The notes beneath the pieces were generated by a model. That model was given only the letters and a program-made list of their open reading frames with translations, was not told the origin of the DNA and searched no databases. From contig JBGCDP010000023.1 of the NCBI GenBank assembly GCA_045105475.1, positions 6,469 to 70,468 of the forward strand: 64,000 nucleotides of DNA. Reading direction: 5' to 3'. This DNA comes from WTJY01 sp045105475 (GTDB lineage Bacteria > Chloroflexota > Anaerolineae > Promineifilales > Promineifilaceae). The translations under genes and the position numbers were made by a program. This document shows positions 19,428 to 27,854 of the stretch, piece after piece. Position 1 is the stretch's first letter, and each line of letters starts with the position of its first letter.

Positions 19428-19447
19428 AAATGTTGCTAGCAACATTT
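19428..19447. promoter_or_regulatory. Perfect 20-bp palindrome, candidate operator
   Basis: AAATGTTGCTAGCAACATTT is a perfect palindrome lying 71 nt upstream of the beta-helix gene (minus strand) and 100 nt upstream of kptA (plus). Size and symmetry fit a dimeric repressor site for one or both divergent genes. The cognate regulator is unknown. Confidence 0.65.
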
Positions 19448-19547
19448 GGTACCGTAACCGTAACAAAAGTATCATCTATTTGTCAGGCTTAAAAGTCTCA
19501 TAAATTGCTAAAATGTCTCATATTCGATCACTTATGGCCCCATCACT

Positions 19548-20087
19548 ATGAAAAATCAACAGAAACTATCCAAATTTCTTGCGCTTATTCTGCGCCATAA
19601 TCCTGGAAAAATTAACCTTAAACTTGACGCACATGGTTGGGCCGATGTGGCTGAGCTGATCGAAAAAACGAATCAGCACCGGAAGTTGTCAATTAGCATG
19701 GCTGACCTTGAACAAGTTGTTGCTAATAATAGCAAGCAACGGTATCGATTTAACGATGACAAAACCCGTATCCGGGCCAATCAAGGGCATTCGATCGATA
19801 TCGATTTGGGACTTGAGCCCACAATTCCTCCGGCCGTGCTTTATCACGGCACCGCTAGCCGCTTTGTCGATAGCATCATGGAAAAAGGATTGGTCTCTGG
19901 CCGTCGCCAGCACGTTCACTTGTCGCTTGATATTGAAACGGCGACGACCGTCGGTAAACGCCATGGCAAACCGGTCATTTTAACGGTAGATACCGCCCAA
20001 ATGTCGGCCGATGGTTTCCTTTTCTATCTATCTCACAATAATGTCTGGTTAACCAAGCATGTGCCGGTAAAATACCTGAGCAGTTAG
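19548..20087 (+). CDS. kptA: RNA 2'-phosphotransferase (Tpt1/KptA family)
   Basis: A 179-residue enzyme that transfers an internal RNA 2'-phosphate to NAD+, releasing nicotinamide and ADP-ribose 1'',2''-cyclic phosphate. In eukaryotes this finishes tRNA splicing; in bacteria the physiological RNA substrate is unknown. Family motifs are all present: SKFLALILRH (R16-H17), RANQGHS (R76, H81), LYHGT (H100) and RQHVHLS (R120), giving the Arg-His-Arg-Arg active-site set. An N-terminal winged-helix part and a C-terminal ADP-ribosyltransferase-like part are complete. No RNA ligase or RtcB is adjacent. An inverted repeat follows the gene. Confidence 0.95.
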   Translation: MKNQQKLSKFLALILRHNPGKINLKLDAHGWADVAELIEKTNQHRKLSISMADLEQVVANNSKQRYRFNDDKTRIRANQGHSIDIDLGLEPTIPPAVLYHGTASRFVDSIMEKGLVSGRRQHVHLSLDIETATTVGKRHGKPVILTVDTAQMSADGFLFYLSHNNVWLTKHVPVKYLSS

Positions 20088-20111
20088 TCAGCATACTTAG
20101 CTCTCAGCCAT

Positions 20112-20164
20112 TCAGCATTTCAGCAAGAGAGCAAAGCTGACAAGCTGACCCACTGAAATGCTGA
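20112..20164. repeat. 12-bp perfect inverted repeat between kptA and the zinc-ribbon gene
   Basis: TCAGCATTTCAG (20112-20123) and CTGAAATGCTGA (20153-20164) are exact reverse complements with a 29-nt loop that itself repeats AGCTGAC. No T-run follows. Confidence 0.7.
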
Positions 20165-20175
20165 CAAGCTAAACT

Positions 20176-20706
20176 ATGGAAGAATACGATTTTGACGAAC
20201 TAGACGATTTTTTCGTCTGCCCCAACTGCTACGCTGAAGTTCCTTGGAACGCGGCCGCCTGCCCCGAATGTGGCTCTGACGAAGAGACCGGCTGGGCTGA
20301 GGATGCTGAAGGGGTCATTTACGAAAGTGATGACGCGGCCGATGAGCGGCCGGTTACCCCACTTTGGCAAAAAATCGTGCTGGTCTTCTTAGCCTATCTG
20401 CTCGCCTCCCCCCTTTCCGCTTTTTTTGAACCCAGTTCCACCGGATTCCTGTTACTGACCGCTTTACTCATCATCGCTATCGCTTACATCGTAGTCGTTG
20501 AGAAGTTAGGTGGTAGTGTGGGGCTCCCGCTGCCTAACCGCTCAGCCACCGCGATGTCAGACTACGATAGCCTGATGCTGCGTGCTCGTGGCAACCAGTC
20601 AATTGTTGAGCGTCTAATTGCTTTTGAGCAAGAACGTAATCCTGACGGTGACCGTGAGCAGTGGATTTCAGATGCATTGGTCCGTTGGAAAAAAGATACA
20701 CGTTAA
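20176..20706 (+). CDS. Zinc-ribbon membrane protein of unknown function
   Basis: A 176-residue protein I do not recognise beyond its parts. An acidic N-terminus leads into a double CxxC zinc ribbon (CPNC at 15-18 and CPEC at 29-32). After an acidic linker come two hydrophobic segments (about 65-82 and 90-112), and then a C-terminal soluble tail rich in Arg and Glu ending WKKDTR. The zinc ribbon and tail should face the cytoplasm. It sits between kptA and ppc, with inverted repeats on both sides. No Shine-Dalgarno is visible. Codon use matches the neighbours, so it looks native. Confidence 0.7.
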   Translation: MEEYDFDELDDFFVCPNCYAEVPWNAAACPECGSDEETGWAEDAEGVIYESDDAADERPVTPLWQKIVLVFLAYLLASPLSAFFEPSSTGFLLLTALLIIAIAYIVVVEKLGGSVGLPLPNRSATAMSDYDSLMLRARGNQSIVERLIAFEQERNPDGDREQWISDALVRWKKDTR

Positions 20707-20741
20707 TTTACGATTGTTGATCGCCTAAGCTCAATCGTAAA
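20707..20741. repeat. 10-bp perfect inverted repeat beginning at the base after a stop codon
   Basis: TTTACGATTG (20707-20716) and CAATCGTAAA (20732-20741) are exact reverse complements. The left arm starts directly after the TAA stop of the zinc-ribbon gene; no T-run follows, and ppc starts 20 nt later. Confidence 0.7.
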
Positions 20742-20761
20742 TCGTCAACCGAAAACCAAAA

Positions 20762-23575
20762 ATGACAAAAAACAGCCAGGAACAGCTTTCTGAAGATATT
20801 CACCTTTTAGGTGATCTGCTCGGCCGGGTGATTCGTCGCCAGGCGGGTCTGCCGATTTACGAGCTTGAAGAAAATTTTCGCACTTTATCACGGTTGCGGC
20901 GGCAAGATGGGGAGGCTGCGGCCGAAGTGACTGCTCGTTTAAACGAGCTGGTCAGTGAGATTTCAGTTGAGCAGATGCAGGCGGTTGCCCGAGCATTTAC
21001 CCTTTACTTTCAGCTGGTCAACGTCGCTGAAGACCAAAATCGTTCGCGTGTGATTCGCCAGCGGACTTTTGAGCGCCATCCTGAACCATTGCGCGAGTCG
21101 ATACGGGAGGCGGTTACGAATCTTTGGAAGTCAGGCGTTGATGAATTCCAGATGCAAGGCATTCTTGATCGGCTACACATCGAACCGGTTTTCACCGCCC
21201 ACCCAACCGAAGCGAAACGGCGTACGTTGATCACCAAGCTACGTCGGATCGCTGATTGGCTCGATCAGTTTGAAAATGGCAATCTACTCCCGGCCGAACT
21301 TGAGCAGCTTAAAGAAAGCATGTTGGGTGAGGTGACTATTTTGTGGCTGACGGCTCAGAATCGGGTTGAAAAGCCACAGGTCAGTGACGAAGTTAAAACC
21401 GGCCTACACTACATGGAAACAACGATTTGGGATGTGGTTCCGCGCATTTACCGCATTATGGAATCGGCCGTCCATGAGCATTACCCCGGTATCAAAATGC
21501 CCGAAAAATTCTTGTCGTTCGGCTCTTGGATCGGCGGTGACCGTGATGGAAACCCTAACGTGACCGCTTATGTCACGGCCGAGACATTCAGGCTGCATCG
21601 TGGTTTGGCCCTGTCACAGCACAGCCGCACAACTCGCACGCTTGACCGCTCATTAAGCCTGTCGTCCCGTTTGCACACGCCAGAGCCGGAAATATTTGAT
21701 CTGCTCGCGGAAGAGCGTGATGCTGGCTTTACCGAGCATTTAGACTTCTTGCAGGAGCAGTATCCTGAAGAGCCTTATCGCTTGTTGGCGGCCGCGCTGC
21801 GGGCCGATATCAACGAGGCGAACAAAGATCCGGTTAAATCTCGGTTGTTAGACAATGATGCTTCTCGGATGGCGCAGGTCCGAACGGCCGCGGATCTACT
21901 CCGGCCGCTTGAAACCATCGACGCTAGCTTGCGCTCGGGCAAAGCGAAAGACATTGCAGACACCGACTTAAAAGATGCGTTGATTCAGGCCAGAGTGTTT
22001 GGGGTGAATGCGGCTCGGCTCGACTTTCGGCAGCTGTCAGACTATCACGATCAAGTTTTGCATGAGATTTTTAGCAAGCTGGGCATTTGTGCCGACTACT
22101 TGGCGTTGACCGAAGATGAACGGGCGGAGCTGTTGACGGCCGAACTGGCTAAACCGATCCCAGACTTTGGCAAGCCTGAAGATTACGGGGACCAAACGGC
22201 TGAACTGTTGCGTCTGTTCCGGGTGATCAGCCGTGCTGTAGAGCTCTACGGACCAGAGCTAATCGGCCCGTACATCATCAGTATGACAACCAACGTCGAT
22301 GATGTGTTGGCCGTCTTGCTTTTCTCTAAATGGCACGGCCTATGTTTGCACGGTGACCCCGACAAACCGGCATTGCCCGCTATTTCACCTCTGTTTGAAA
22401 CACGCGATGACTTGGTCAATGCACCCGATGTGATGACTACGCTGTTTAATCATCCTAGCTATCGGGCCCACCTCGAAGCGCAAGGGATGGAGCAAGATGT
22501 GATGATCGGCTATTCAGACTCGAACAAAGATGCTGGACTGTTAACCGCCACTTGGGAGCTGTATCAGGCACAAGATAAATTGGCCAAACGGTGCCAAAAA
22601 CACAAAGTAGGGCTGACGCTTTTCCACGGCCGGGGTGGCACAATCGCACGCGGCGGTGGTCCTGCCAATCGGGCGATTTTAGCCCAACCTCCTGGCTCTG
22701 TTGAAGGGCGTATTCGGGTGACGGTGCAAGGTGAGGTCATCAATGCCCGCTATTTCCACCCAGAAGTGGCAAAGCGCCATTTAGAGCAGATGGTGAGCGC
22801 GGTTCTTGTTGCTTCATCACCTGATCACAAAAAAGATGCGGTTGCTCGTCAAGAATGGACGGCCGTCATGGATAAGCTTTCGATCACCGCTTTCAATGCG
22901 TATCGAGAATTTGTGTATGAAACCCCAGAGGTGCTGCAATATTGGCAAGAGGCGACCCCTATCAATGAATTAAGTGGGATGCGGATCGGCTCCCGTCCGG
23001 CTCGTCGTAAAGGAGGCGATGTATTTGCTAGCCTGCGGGCGATCCCGTGGGGATTTAGCTGGATGCAAAGCCGCCATAATTTGCCAGCTTGGTTTGGAGT
23101 GGGTCAGGCATTACAAGGATTTGCAGGTGGTGATGATAAACAGGTCTCGCCTGAGAAGTTGGCGATCCTTCAAGAGATGTATGCTCAATGGCCATTTTTC
23201 ACGACGATGATCGACAACGTGCAGATGGCGCTGGGTAAATCTGATCTTGAGATTGCGCGTTTGTATGCTGACTTGGTTGCAGATGAGAAAATTCGCGAGC
23301 AGGTGTACGGAGATATCGCGGCCGCGTTCGATGAAACGGTGCAGTGGGTGAAGCTGATCACCAGCCAGGCAGATATTTTAGACAATGACAAAACGTTGAA
23401 ACGTTCTATTCGTCTGCGTAATCCATATGTTGATCCGTTGAACTTTATTCAGGTGAATCTGTTGAAGAAGGTGCGGGCATTGGATGATCTAACGACAGAT
23501 GAGGCGAAGAAAACGCTACATGCGCTGTATATCACGATTAATGGGATCGCGGCCGGATTGAAAAATACAGGTTAG
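20762..23575 (+). CDS. ppc: Phosphoenolpyruvate carboxylase
   Basis: A 937-residue enzyme that carboxylates phosphoenolpyruvate with bicarbonate to oxaloacetate, replenishing the TCA cycle. Full family length. The first active-site signature VFTAHPTEAKRRT contains the catalytic His (about residue 145). The glycine-rich loop FHGRGGTIARGGGP and the GSVEGRIRVTVQGEVI segment are intact, and the C-terminus ends NGIAAGLKNTG as in complete PEPC proteins. It is the last gene before a bidirectional terminator. It carries 13 copies of CGGCCG in 2.8 kb, far above chance. Confidence 0.97.
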   Translation: MTKNSQEQLSEDIHLLGDLLGRVIRRQAGLPIYELEENFRTLSRLRRQDGEAAAEVTARLNELVSEISVEQMQAVARAFTLYFQLVNVAEDQNRSRVIRQRTFERHPEPLRESIREAVTNLWKSGVDEFQMQGILDRLHIEPVFTAHPTEAKRRTLITKLRRIADWLDQFENGNLLPAELEQLKESMLGEVTILWLTAQNRVEKPQVSDEVKTGLHYMETTIWDVVPRIYRIMESAVHEHYPGIKMPEKFLSFGSWIGGDRDGNPNVTAYVTAETFRLHRGLALSQHSRTTRTLDRSLSLSSRLHTPEPEIFDLLAEERDAGFTEHLDFLQEQYPEEPYRLLAAALRADINEANKDPVKSRLLDNDASRMAQVRTAADLLRPLETIDASLRSGKAKDIADTDLKDALIQARVFGVNAARLDFRQLSDYHDQVLHEIFSKLGICADYLALTEDERAELLTAELAKPIPDFGKPEDYGDQTAELLRLFRVISRAVELYGPELIGPYIISMTTNVDDVLAVLLFSKWHGLCLHGDPDKPALPAISPLFETRDDLVNAPDVMTTLFNHPSYRAHLEAQGMEQDVMIGYSDSNKDAGLLTATWELYQAQDKLAKRCQKHKVGLTLFHGRGGTIARGGGPANRAILAQPPGSVEGRIRVTVQGEVINARYFHPEVAKRHLEQMVSAVLVASSPDHKKDAVARQEWTAVMDKLSITAFNAYREFVYETPEVLQYWQEATPINELSGMRIGSRPARRKGGDVFASLRAIPWGFSWMQSRHNLPAWFGVGQALQGFAGGDDKQVSPEKLAILQEMYAQWPFFTTMIDNVQMALGKSDLEIARLYADLVADEKIREQVYGDIAAAFDETVQWVKLITSQADILDNDKTLKRSIRLRNPYVDPLNFIQVNLLKKVRALDDLTTDEAKKTLHALYITINGIAAGLKNTG

Positions 23576-23590
23576 ATTGGGTTCTTAAAA

Positions 23591-23634
23591 AATTCGGCTA
23601 AATCTATATGTCCACATATAGATTTAGCCGAATT
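23591..23634. terminator. Bidirectional terminator between ppc and the HzsA-like gene
   Basis: A perfect 20-bp stem (arms 23591-23610 and 23615-23634) with a TCCA loop, between two convergent genes. The A-run before it serves the minus strand; the T content after it is modest. Confidence 0.85.
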
Positions 23635-23646
23635 GCTTTCAAAGGC

Positions 23647-25860
23647 CTACCGCGAAACGGCCGGGAGAAAAGTCTGCTCTTCTAAATCTTGGAATTGTTG
23701 CCAATAAACCAGTAGATCGGCCAATGCCTGAGGCGCATTTTCCGGTTCCCCTTCGCCCACCTGATTTCTATCGCTAACTCCATGACACGAGCCGCACGAA
23801 CGGATTTCACCTGGTTGGAACGTCAACCAGTACCGCTCGCGCACAACTGGCTCGCCTGATGGTGCAGTAAGCTGCCACGAGAGTGCTCGCTGTGCCGGTA
23901 CAAAGGCAGCCATCGACCCATCGGCCGCAATCACCACGCTACTCTCCGGTCCATTGCTAGATGGGTTGATTCCCATCGGCATCGGCTGCGCGATTACTCG
24001 ACGCCCTTCTCTGGGTGTGTCTCGGTTATACCCATACCCACGTATTTGCTCCCCCTGAAAGAACTGCATGTGGGATACATCATAGACTTTCCCATCACTC
24101 CCAATCGATTGGGTTGGACTGCCTGCAACTTTTAAGTTAAACGGCTGCTGTAGATCAAGATCGTCACGGGTGGTGACATCTCTCGTGATAATCAATGCTA
24201 AATTTTGTTGTTTGAGATAAGTCTGCATCGCGGCAATTGAAACCCCCGCATTGTCAAAAACCTGCTGTTCTGGTGCCTTTAGAACCGATGTGGGTGCGAC
24301 CGGCCGAGTGCGAGCCTTAACCTCAACCGGATTTAACTCCCACATAACCCCATCAAAGCTATCGATATTGTCTGGGTCCCAATAGCTAACCGCTTTGCTG
24401 ATTCCTTCAGTCAGAGGCTCTCCTGCCGTCATATGGCCCAAACCATTTCCGTCATCAACGAGTGTATGCAGCCGAAACGCATAATCAGAGTCGAAACCGG
24501 AGCCACTTTCATAGTCGCTTTGAGGGGCATAGACGGCGATGAGTGATCCGTTGGATAGTGGCAGTGGCTCACGGTAGCTACCGGTCCCTACGCGGGGTTG
24601 AGTGACATAGTTGACGATGACTTGATCTGCGTTTTTGCCAGCCGTGGCGATGTTGATGATGTATCCGGCCGAGTGGGTGCCAAATTCGGCCGCATCAACT
24701 CCGTAGTAGCTTTGTGCCACAGTTGGGTCTTCTTCGATATGAAACATGTTTTCAATTGAGTTGGGATTGGTGCGTGGATATTGATTATAAAATTCGACTA
24801 CATTCGGATCATCGTTAATGGCTGAATTAATGTAGTTGTGTAGCTCATGTCGGCCGAGATGCAGCAGGATCTCTGACTCTGTTCCATCTTGATTAATGAC
24901 CCATGGAAAGAAATGGTTGAACCGATGTCCGTTCATATTCGTTCCAGTGAGCAGGTCTGTTCGGTCGCCACGCGGTTCTGGGAAAAGTTCAGTGCGGTCA
25001 TTGATGAGGGTTGCGTTGGCCCCCTCGTCGCTGTAGTTAAATGAGCCGTAGGGGGTGTTGGTCTGATCAGCTGTGAGTGCGTCTGCATCCGCCTGTTGAT
25101 CTCGCTGCAAATGGTCCCACTGGGTAAATATCACCTGCCCATTGCTGTCGATCATCGGGGAGAAGTCGCCAGATGGGGCATGATTGAGCAAGAACATCTC
25201 GCCAGTGGCTGGGTTTAAGCTCCAGATGCCTGTATTGGTCGGGGCCGATTCATATTCGTCCCGCTGTGGGTATAGATGGGGCTGACCGTCACGCGGCCGG
25301 TCGCTGGTGAAAATGATCTGATCAAAGCTGCCGTAGATCGGGCTGATGTTGTTGAAGTCGGCCGGTTGATTTGGCACCTTCGTAATGACTGGGGTGTCTG
25401 CTAGGGCTAAGCCTGTGATTTCATACAGCTGCCAGCGATACTGCTTGTGGACGTAGCGATCTTCGGTGACACCAACAACCATGCTGAAAACCGCTTTTTC
25501 ACCATCCCAATGGACGGCCGGATCCCGTACAGCGATCGCTTCGTTGTCGACTTCGCCCGACAAAAACCCATCTCCACCATAGCCAGCAGCGGCTGTCAGA
25601 TTTTTGAGCGTGCCATCTGGATAGCGAATGTATAGGTCGCCACCCCGGCCGACTGAGTTGAGGGTCCCCAAATGATTGCCGAAGGTTGATCCGATAGTCG
25701 TAAAGTCGGCCGCGATCGGGACTTGGGTGACAAACATAATCGGATGTGGGGTTGTGGGTGGGGCGCTAGCAGTGAGGGAATTTGGATATTTTGCGAAAAT
25801 AATACCAAGTAAGGTTCCGCTAAATAGTAAGAAAATTGAAAACTTAGATCGAATAAACAT
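23647..25860 (-). CDS. HzsA-like beta-propeller protein with a C-terminal c-type haem motif
   Basis: A 737-residue exported protein, minus strand. An N-terminal signal or anchor (hydrophobic SIFLLFSGTLLGIIFA) precedes a TolB/WD40-like propeller marked by strands such as FTSDRPRDGQPHLY and VIFTQWDHLQRDQQ. The following region resembles the middle domain found in hydrazine synthase alpha-subunit-related proteins. Near the C-terminus is one haem c motif, CGSCHG, in a context (FQPGEIRSCGSCHGVSDR) that follows the propeller in this family. It is likely a periplasm-side redox or lyase-type protein. True hydrazine synthase partners are absent, so anammox chemistry is not implied. AGGAAGG upstream supports the start. 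Confidence 0.7.
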   Translation of the reverse strand: MFIRSKFSIFLLFSGTLLGIIFAKYPNSLTASAPPTTPHPIMFVTQVPIAADFTTIGSTFGNHLGTLNSVGRGGDLYIRYPDGTLKNLTAAAGYGGDGFLSGEVDNEAIAVRDPAVHWDGEKAVFSMVVGVTEDRYVHKQYRWQLYEITGLALADTPVITKVPNQPADFNNISPIYGSFDQIIFTSDRPRDGQPHLYPQRDEYESAPTNTGIWSLNPATGEMFLLNHAPSGDFSPMIDSNGQVIFTQWDHLQRDQQADADALTADQTNTPYGSFNYSDEGANATLINDRTELFPEPRGDRTDLLTGTNMNGHRFNHFFPWVINQDGTESEILLHLGRHELHNYINSAINDDPNVVEFYNQYPRTNPNSIENMFHIEEDPTVAQSYYGVDAAEFGTHSAGYIINIATAGKNADQVIVNYVTQPRVGTGSYREPLPLSNGSLIAVYAPQSDYESGSGFDSDYAFRLHTLVDDGNGLGHMTAGEPLTEGISKAVSYWDPDNIDSFDGVMWELNPVEVKARTRPVAPTSVLKAPEQQVFDNAGVSIAAMQTYLKQQNLALIITRDVTTRDDLDLQQPFNLKVAGSPTQSIGSDGKVYDVSHMQFFQGEQIRGYGYNRDTPREGRRVIAQPMPMGINPSSNGPESSVVIAADGSMAAFVPAQRALSWQLTAPSGEPVVRERYWLTFQPGEIRSCGSCHGVSDRNQVGEGEPENAPQALADLLVYWQQFQDLEEQTFLPAVSR

Positions 25861-26203
25861 TGAGAAAATCCTTCCTTCTTGAAAAGGTTACCATCTATGA
25901 TTTAAACGCACTCCGCTGTTTCAGGGTGTTATCTAGCTCACGAATTGAGGATTTGCTGATCGCATACGGGTGAAGTCTAGAGCGTAAGGTTTGATTACAG
26001 AACTGAAACACATGCCAAGTGACTTTATAAAGCTTAGGTGCCATTGCTCTTAATGTGAATCAGTTGAACTCTGGAAAATCATATATGGCAGATTACATTC
26101 TCAAGCAGAATGGGACGCAAACCAGAATTGTGAGACTTAGAGGGGGCGATTAAAGAGTTTTTGCACTGTAAAAAAATTCAATGGTTATAAAAATATCCAA
26201 ATG

Positions 26204-26232
26204 TTGACAGCGGTAGTCAGCCCCGCTATGCT
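26204..26232 (+). promoter_or_regulatory. Sigma-70-type promoter for the ArsR-DUF2087 gene
   Basis: TTGACA (26204-26209), 17-nt spacer, TATGCT (26227-26232). Perfect -35, four of six at -10, standard spacing. Confidence 0.8.
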
Positions 26233-26243
26233 CCCAATGTCCA

Positions 26244-26265
26244 ATTATTCATATATGTGAATAAT
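26244..26265. promoter_or_regulatory. 22-bp inverted repeat at the transcription start, probable autoregulatory operator
   Basis: ATTATTCA (26244-26251) and TGAATAAT (26258-26265) flank six bases, right after the expected transcription start. The downstream gene encodes an ArsR-type repressor, so autoregulation is the simplest reading. Confidence 0.7.
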
Positions 26266-26281
26266 TAACAGATTAAACATC

Positions 26282-27448
26282 ATGACTATTTTAATTGAAC
26301 AAAAAACAAAAGCCGTAGAGCTACAGATAACGACCTCTCCCGCTCAAAGCGTGATGGCCGCACTGTCACTTTTAGCAACGGCTGATGCGGTCGCCTTGGA
26401 AAGCGAGCCTTGGCTCAAAAGCGCGGCTAAAAAGCTGTCTCCGAGTGATTTTCAGGCAAACAAAGCTGTTTTTGCCGACTTTGACCGAAAGCTAATTCCT
26501 AATCAACTATTTGATCGCTTTGCTGATTATTTGGACCAGCTTAAGCGAAAGGTCGACAGTGAAACAGCCGATCACCTGCGCAAAGTATGGCGTGGCGTGT
26601 TTATGCCGGAATGGGATCGGCAGAATTATATGCAGTCGATGGCGAATAATTTGAATACGCGGGATTGGCCAACAGAGTCGGCCGAAAGTGCGGTGCAAGC
26701 CTTTTTGCGTCGGCCGGTGCCAGACTTTATCGGCCGTCAGTTGGGCGGTGTCCAACAGCTTGCTTTTTGCATCTCTCCATATCTTGAGTTGCAGGCGGCC
26801 AAGTTTGACTCGGCCGAGACTCTCTGGATTTTTGTCCCGTCTGATGCACGAAAGCTGCCGATGCGATATGAGCCGATCCAGCGCAGCGAAGTGACCCGCA
26901 TTGCGACCGCTTTGGCCGACGATGCTCGCCTCCAGATTTTAGAGATGCTGGCTGCTTTTGGCCCGATGCGGTCTCAAGAAATGATTGAGAAATTGGGTGT
27001 CAGTCAGCCGACTGTGTCACGCCAGCTGAAGCAACTTAAGAACACGCAGTTTATTAGTGAAAAGCGTGACGGGGATGCGAGCAAAATCTTTGAACTGAAC
27101 CCCAATCGATTGGGGGAAGTGATGTTCATGCTCCAGACGCTGCTGTCGAAAGCGAATGCACGCATGGTGTTAAACGATGTGCGGCTCGACCAACCGGCCG
27201 AACTGCGGAAGTTTCTAAACGAAGCGGGGCAGGTCCATCGGTATCCGAACAAGCTGAATTTACAAAAGTTGGTTATTGAGTATTTGGCACCCAAGTTTGA
27301 GATTGGAAAAAAATATTCTGAAAAAGAGGTCAATGAGTTGCTGGGCCAATGGCACACGTATAAAGACCCGGCCCGTTTGCGGCGTGATTTGGTGGATTAC
27401 GATTATTTGCAACGTACGGCCGATGGGTCAGCATATTGGCGAGAATGA
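26282..27448 (+). CDS. ArsR-family HTH regulator with C-terminal DUF2087
   Basis: A 388-residue transcription factor. Residues 1-200 are an uncharacterised helical region. A winged helix follows at about 205-265, with RIATALADDARLQILEMLA and the recognition segment EKLGVSQPTVSRQLKQLK typical of ArsR. The C-terminal 60-70 residues fit DUF2087 (KLVIEYLAPKFEIG, then KEVNELLGQWHTYKDPARLRRDLVDY), often found on bacterial regulators. A metal-binding cysteine set is not visible, so the signal is not an obvious metal. It is controlled by a strong promoter with an overlapping palindrome. Its target besides itself is unknown. Confidence 0.82.
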   Translation: MTILIEQKTKAVELQITTSPAQSVMAALSLLATADAVALESEPWLKSAAKKLSPSDFQANKAVFADFDRKLIPNQLFDRFADYLDQLKRKVDSETADHLRKVWRGVFMPEWDRQNYMQSMANNLNTRDWPTESAESAVQAFLRRPVPDFIGRQLGGVQQLAFCISPYLELQAAKFDSAETLWIFVPSDARKLPMRYEPIQRSEVTRIATALADDARLQILEMLAAFGPMRSQEMIEKLGVSQPTVSRQLKQLKNTQFISEKRDGDASKIFELNPNRLGEVMFMLQTLLSKANARMVLNDVRLDQPAELRKFLNEAGQVHRYPNKLNLQKLVIEYLAPKFEIGKKYSEKEVNELLGQWHTYKDPARLRRDLVDYDYLQRTADGSAYWRE

Positions 27449-27455
27449 TCGATTT

Positions 27456-27731
27456 TTAACCTAGGCGGGTTTTCTGGTTCTCTGACTTGAACCGGCCTTC
27501 TACAAAATCACGCTTCTTCAGATGTTTTGTTTTGCGGCCGGTGACCCGTTTGCGCCATAGCTTAAAGCTCGATTCTTTAAGTGAGCGGCGCATGATTTTA
27601 ATCACATCTTTTTCTTTTAAGCCAAACTGCGTTTCGATCGCATCAAACGTTGTGCGATCTTCCCAAGCCATTTGAATGACACGGTCTAAGGTGCGGGGAT
27701 CAAGATCTTTAGGTGAAACAGGTTTTGTCAT
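27456..27731 (-). CDS. DUF2805 / TIGR03643 family protein
   Basis: A 91-residue basic protein, minus strand, converging on the ArsR-DUF2087 gene with a 7-nt gap. The sequence DLDPRTLDRVIQMAWEDRTTFDAI followed by GLKEKDVIKIMR and FKLWRKRVTGRKTKH is characteristic of this small conserved family (key parts only). It looks like an HTH-like three-helix fold with a basic tail, so nucleic-acid binding is plausible but undemonstrated. It is close to full family length. No clear Shine-Dalgarno. Confidence 0.8.
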   Translation of the reverse strand: MTKPVSPKDLDPRTLDRVIQMAWEDRTTFDAIETQFGLKEKDVIKIMRRSLKESSFKLWRKRVTGRKTKHLKKRDFVEGRFKSENQKTRLG

Positions 27732-27854
27732 AGTGTGGTTTTGAAATTAAGTTTTCACCACTCTAAGTTCGTAGCGAAAACAAAAGATTAGATGAAAAAA
27801 ATCTTTACGATTGTCTTTGGTTGACGACGCAAAGAGGAGTTCTTCAAAAAAATA

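Larger units (their letters stand above)
25861..26281. other. Divergent intergenic region
   Basis: 421 nt between the HzsA-like gene (minus) and the ArsR-DUF2087 gene (plus). It holds a strong promoter at 26204-26232 and a palindrome at 26244-26265 for the plus-strand gene. No coding potential and no clear minus-strand promoter were seen in the rest. Confidence 0.6.
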
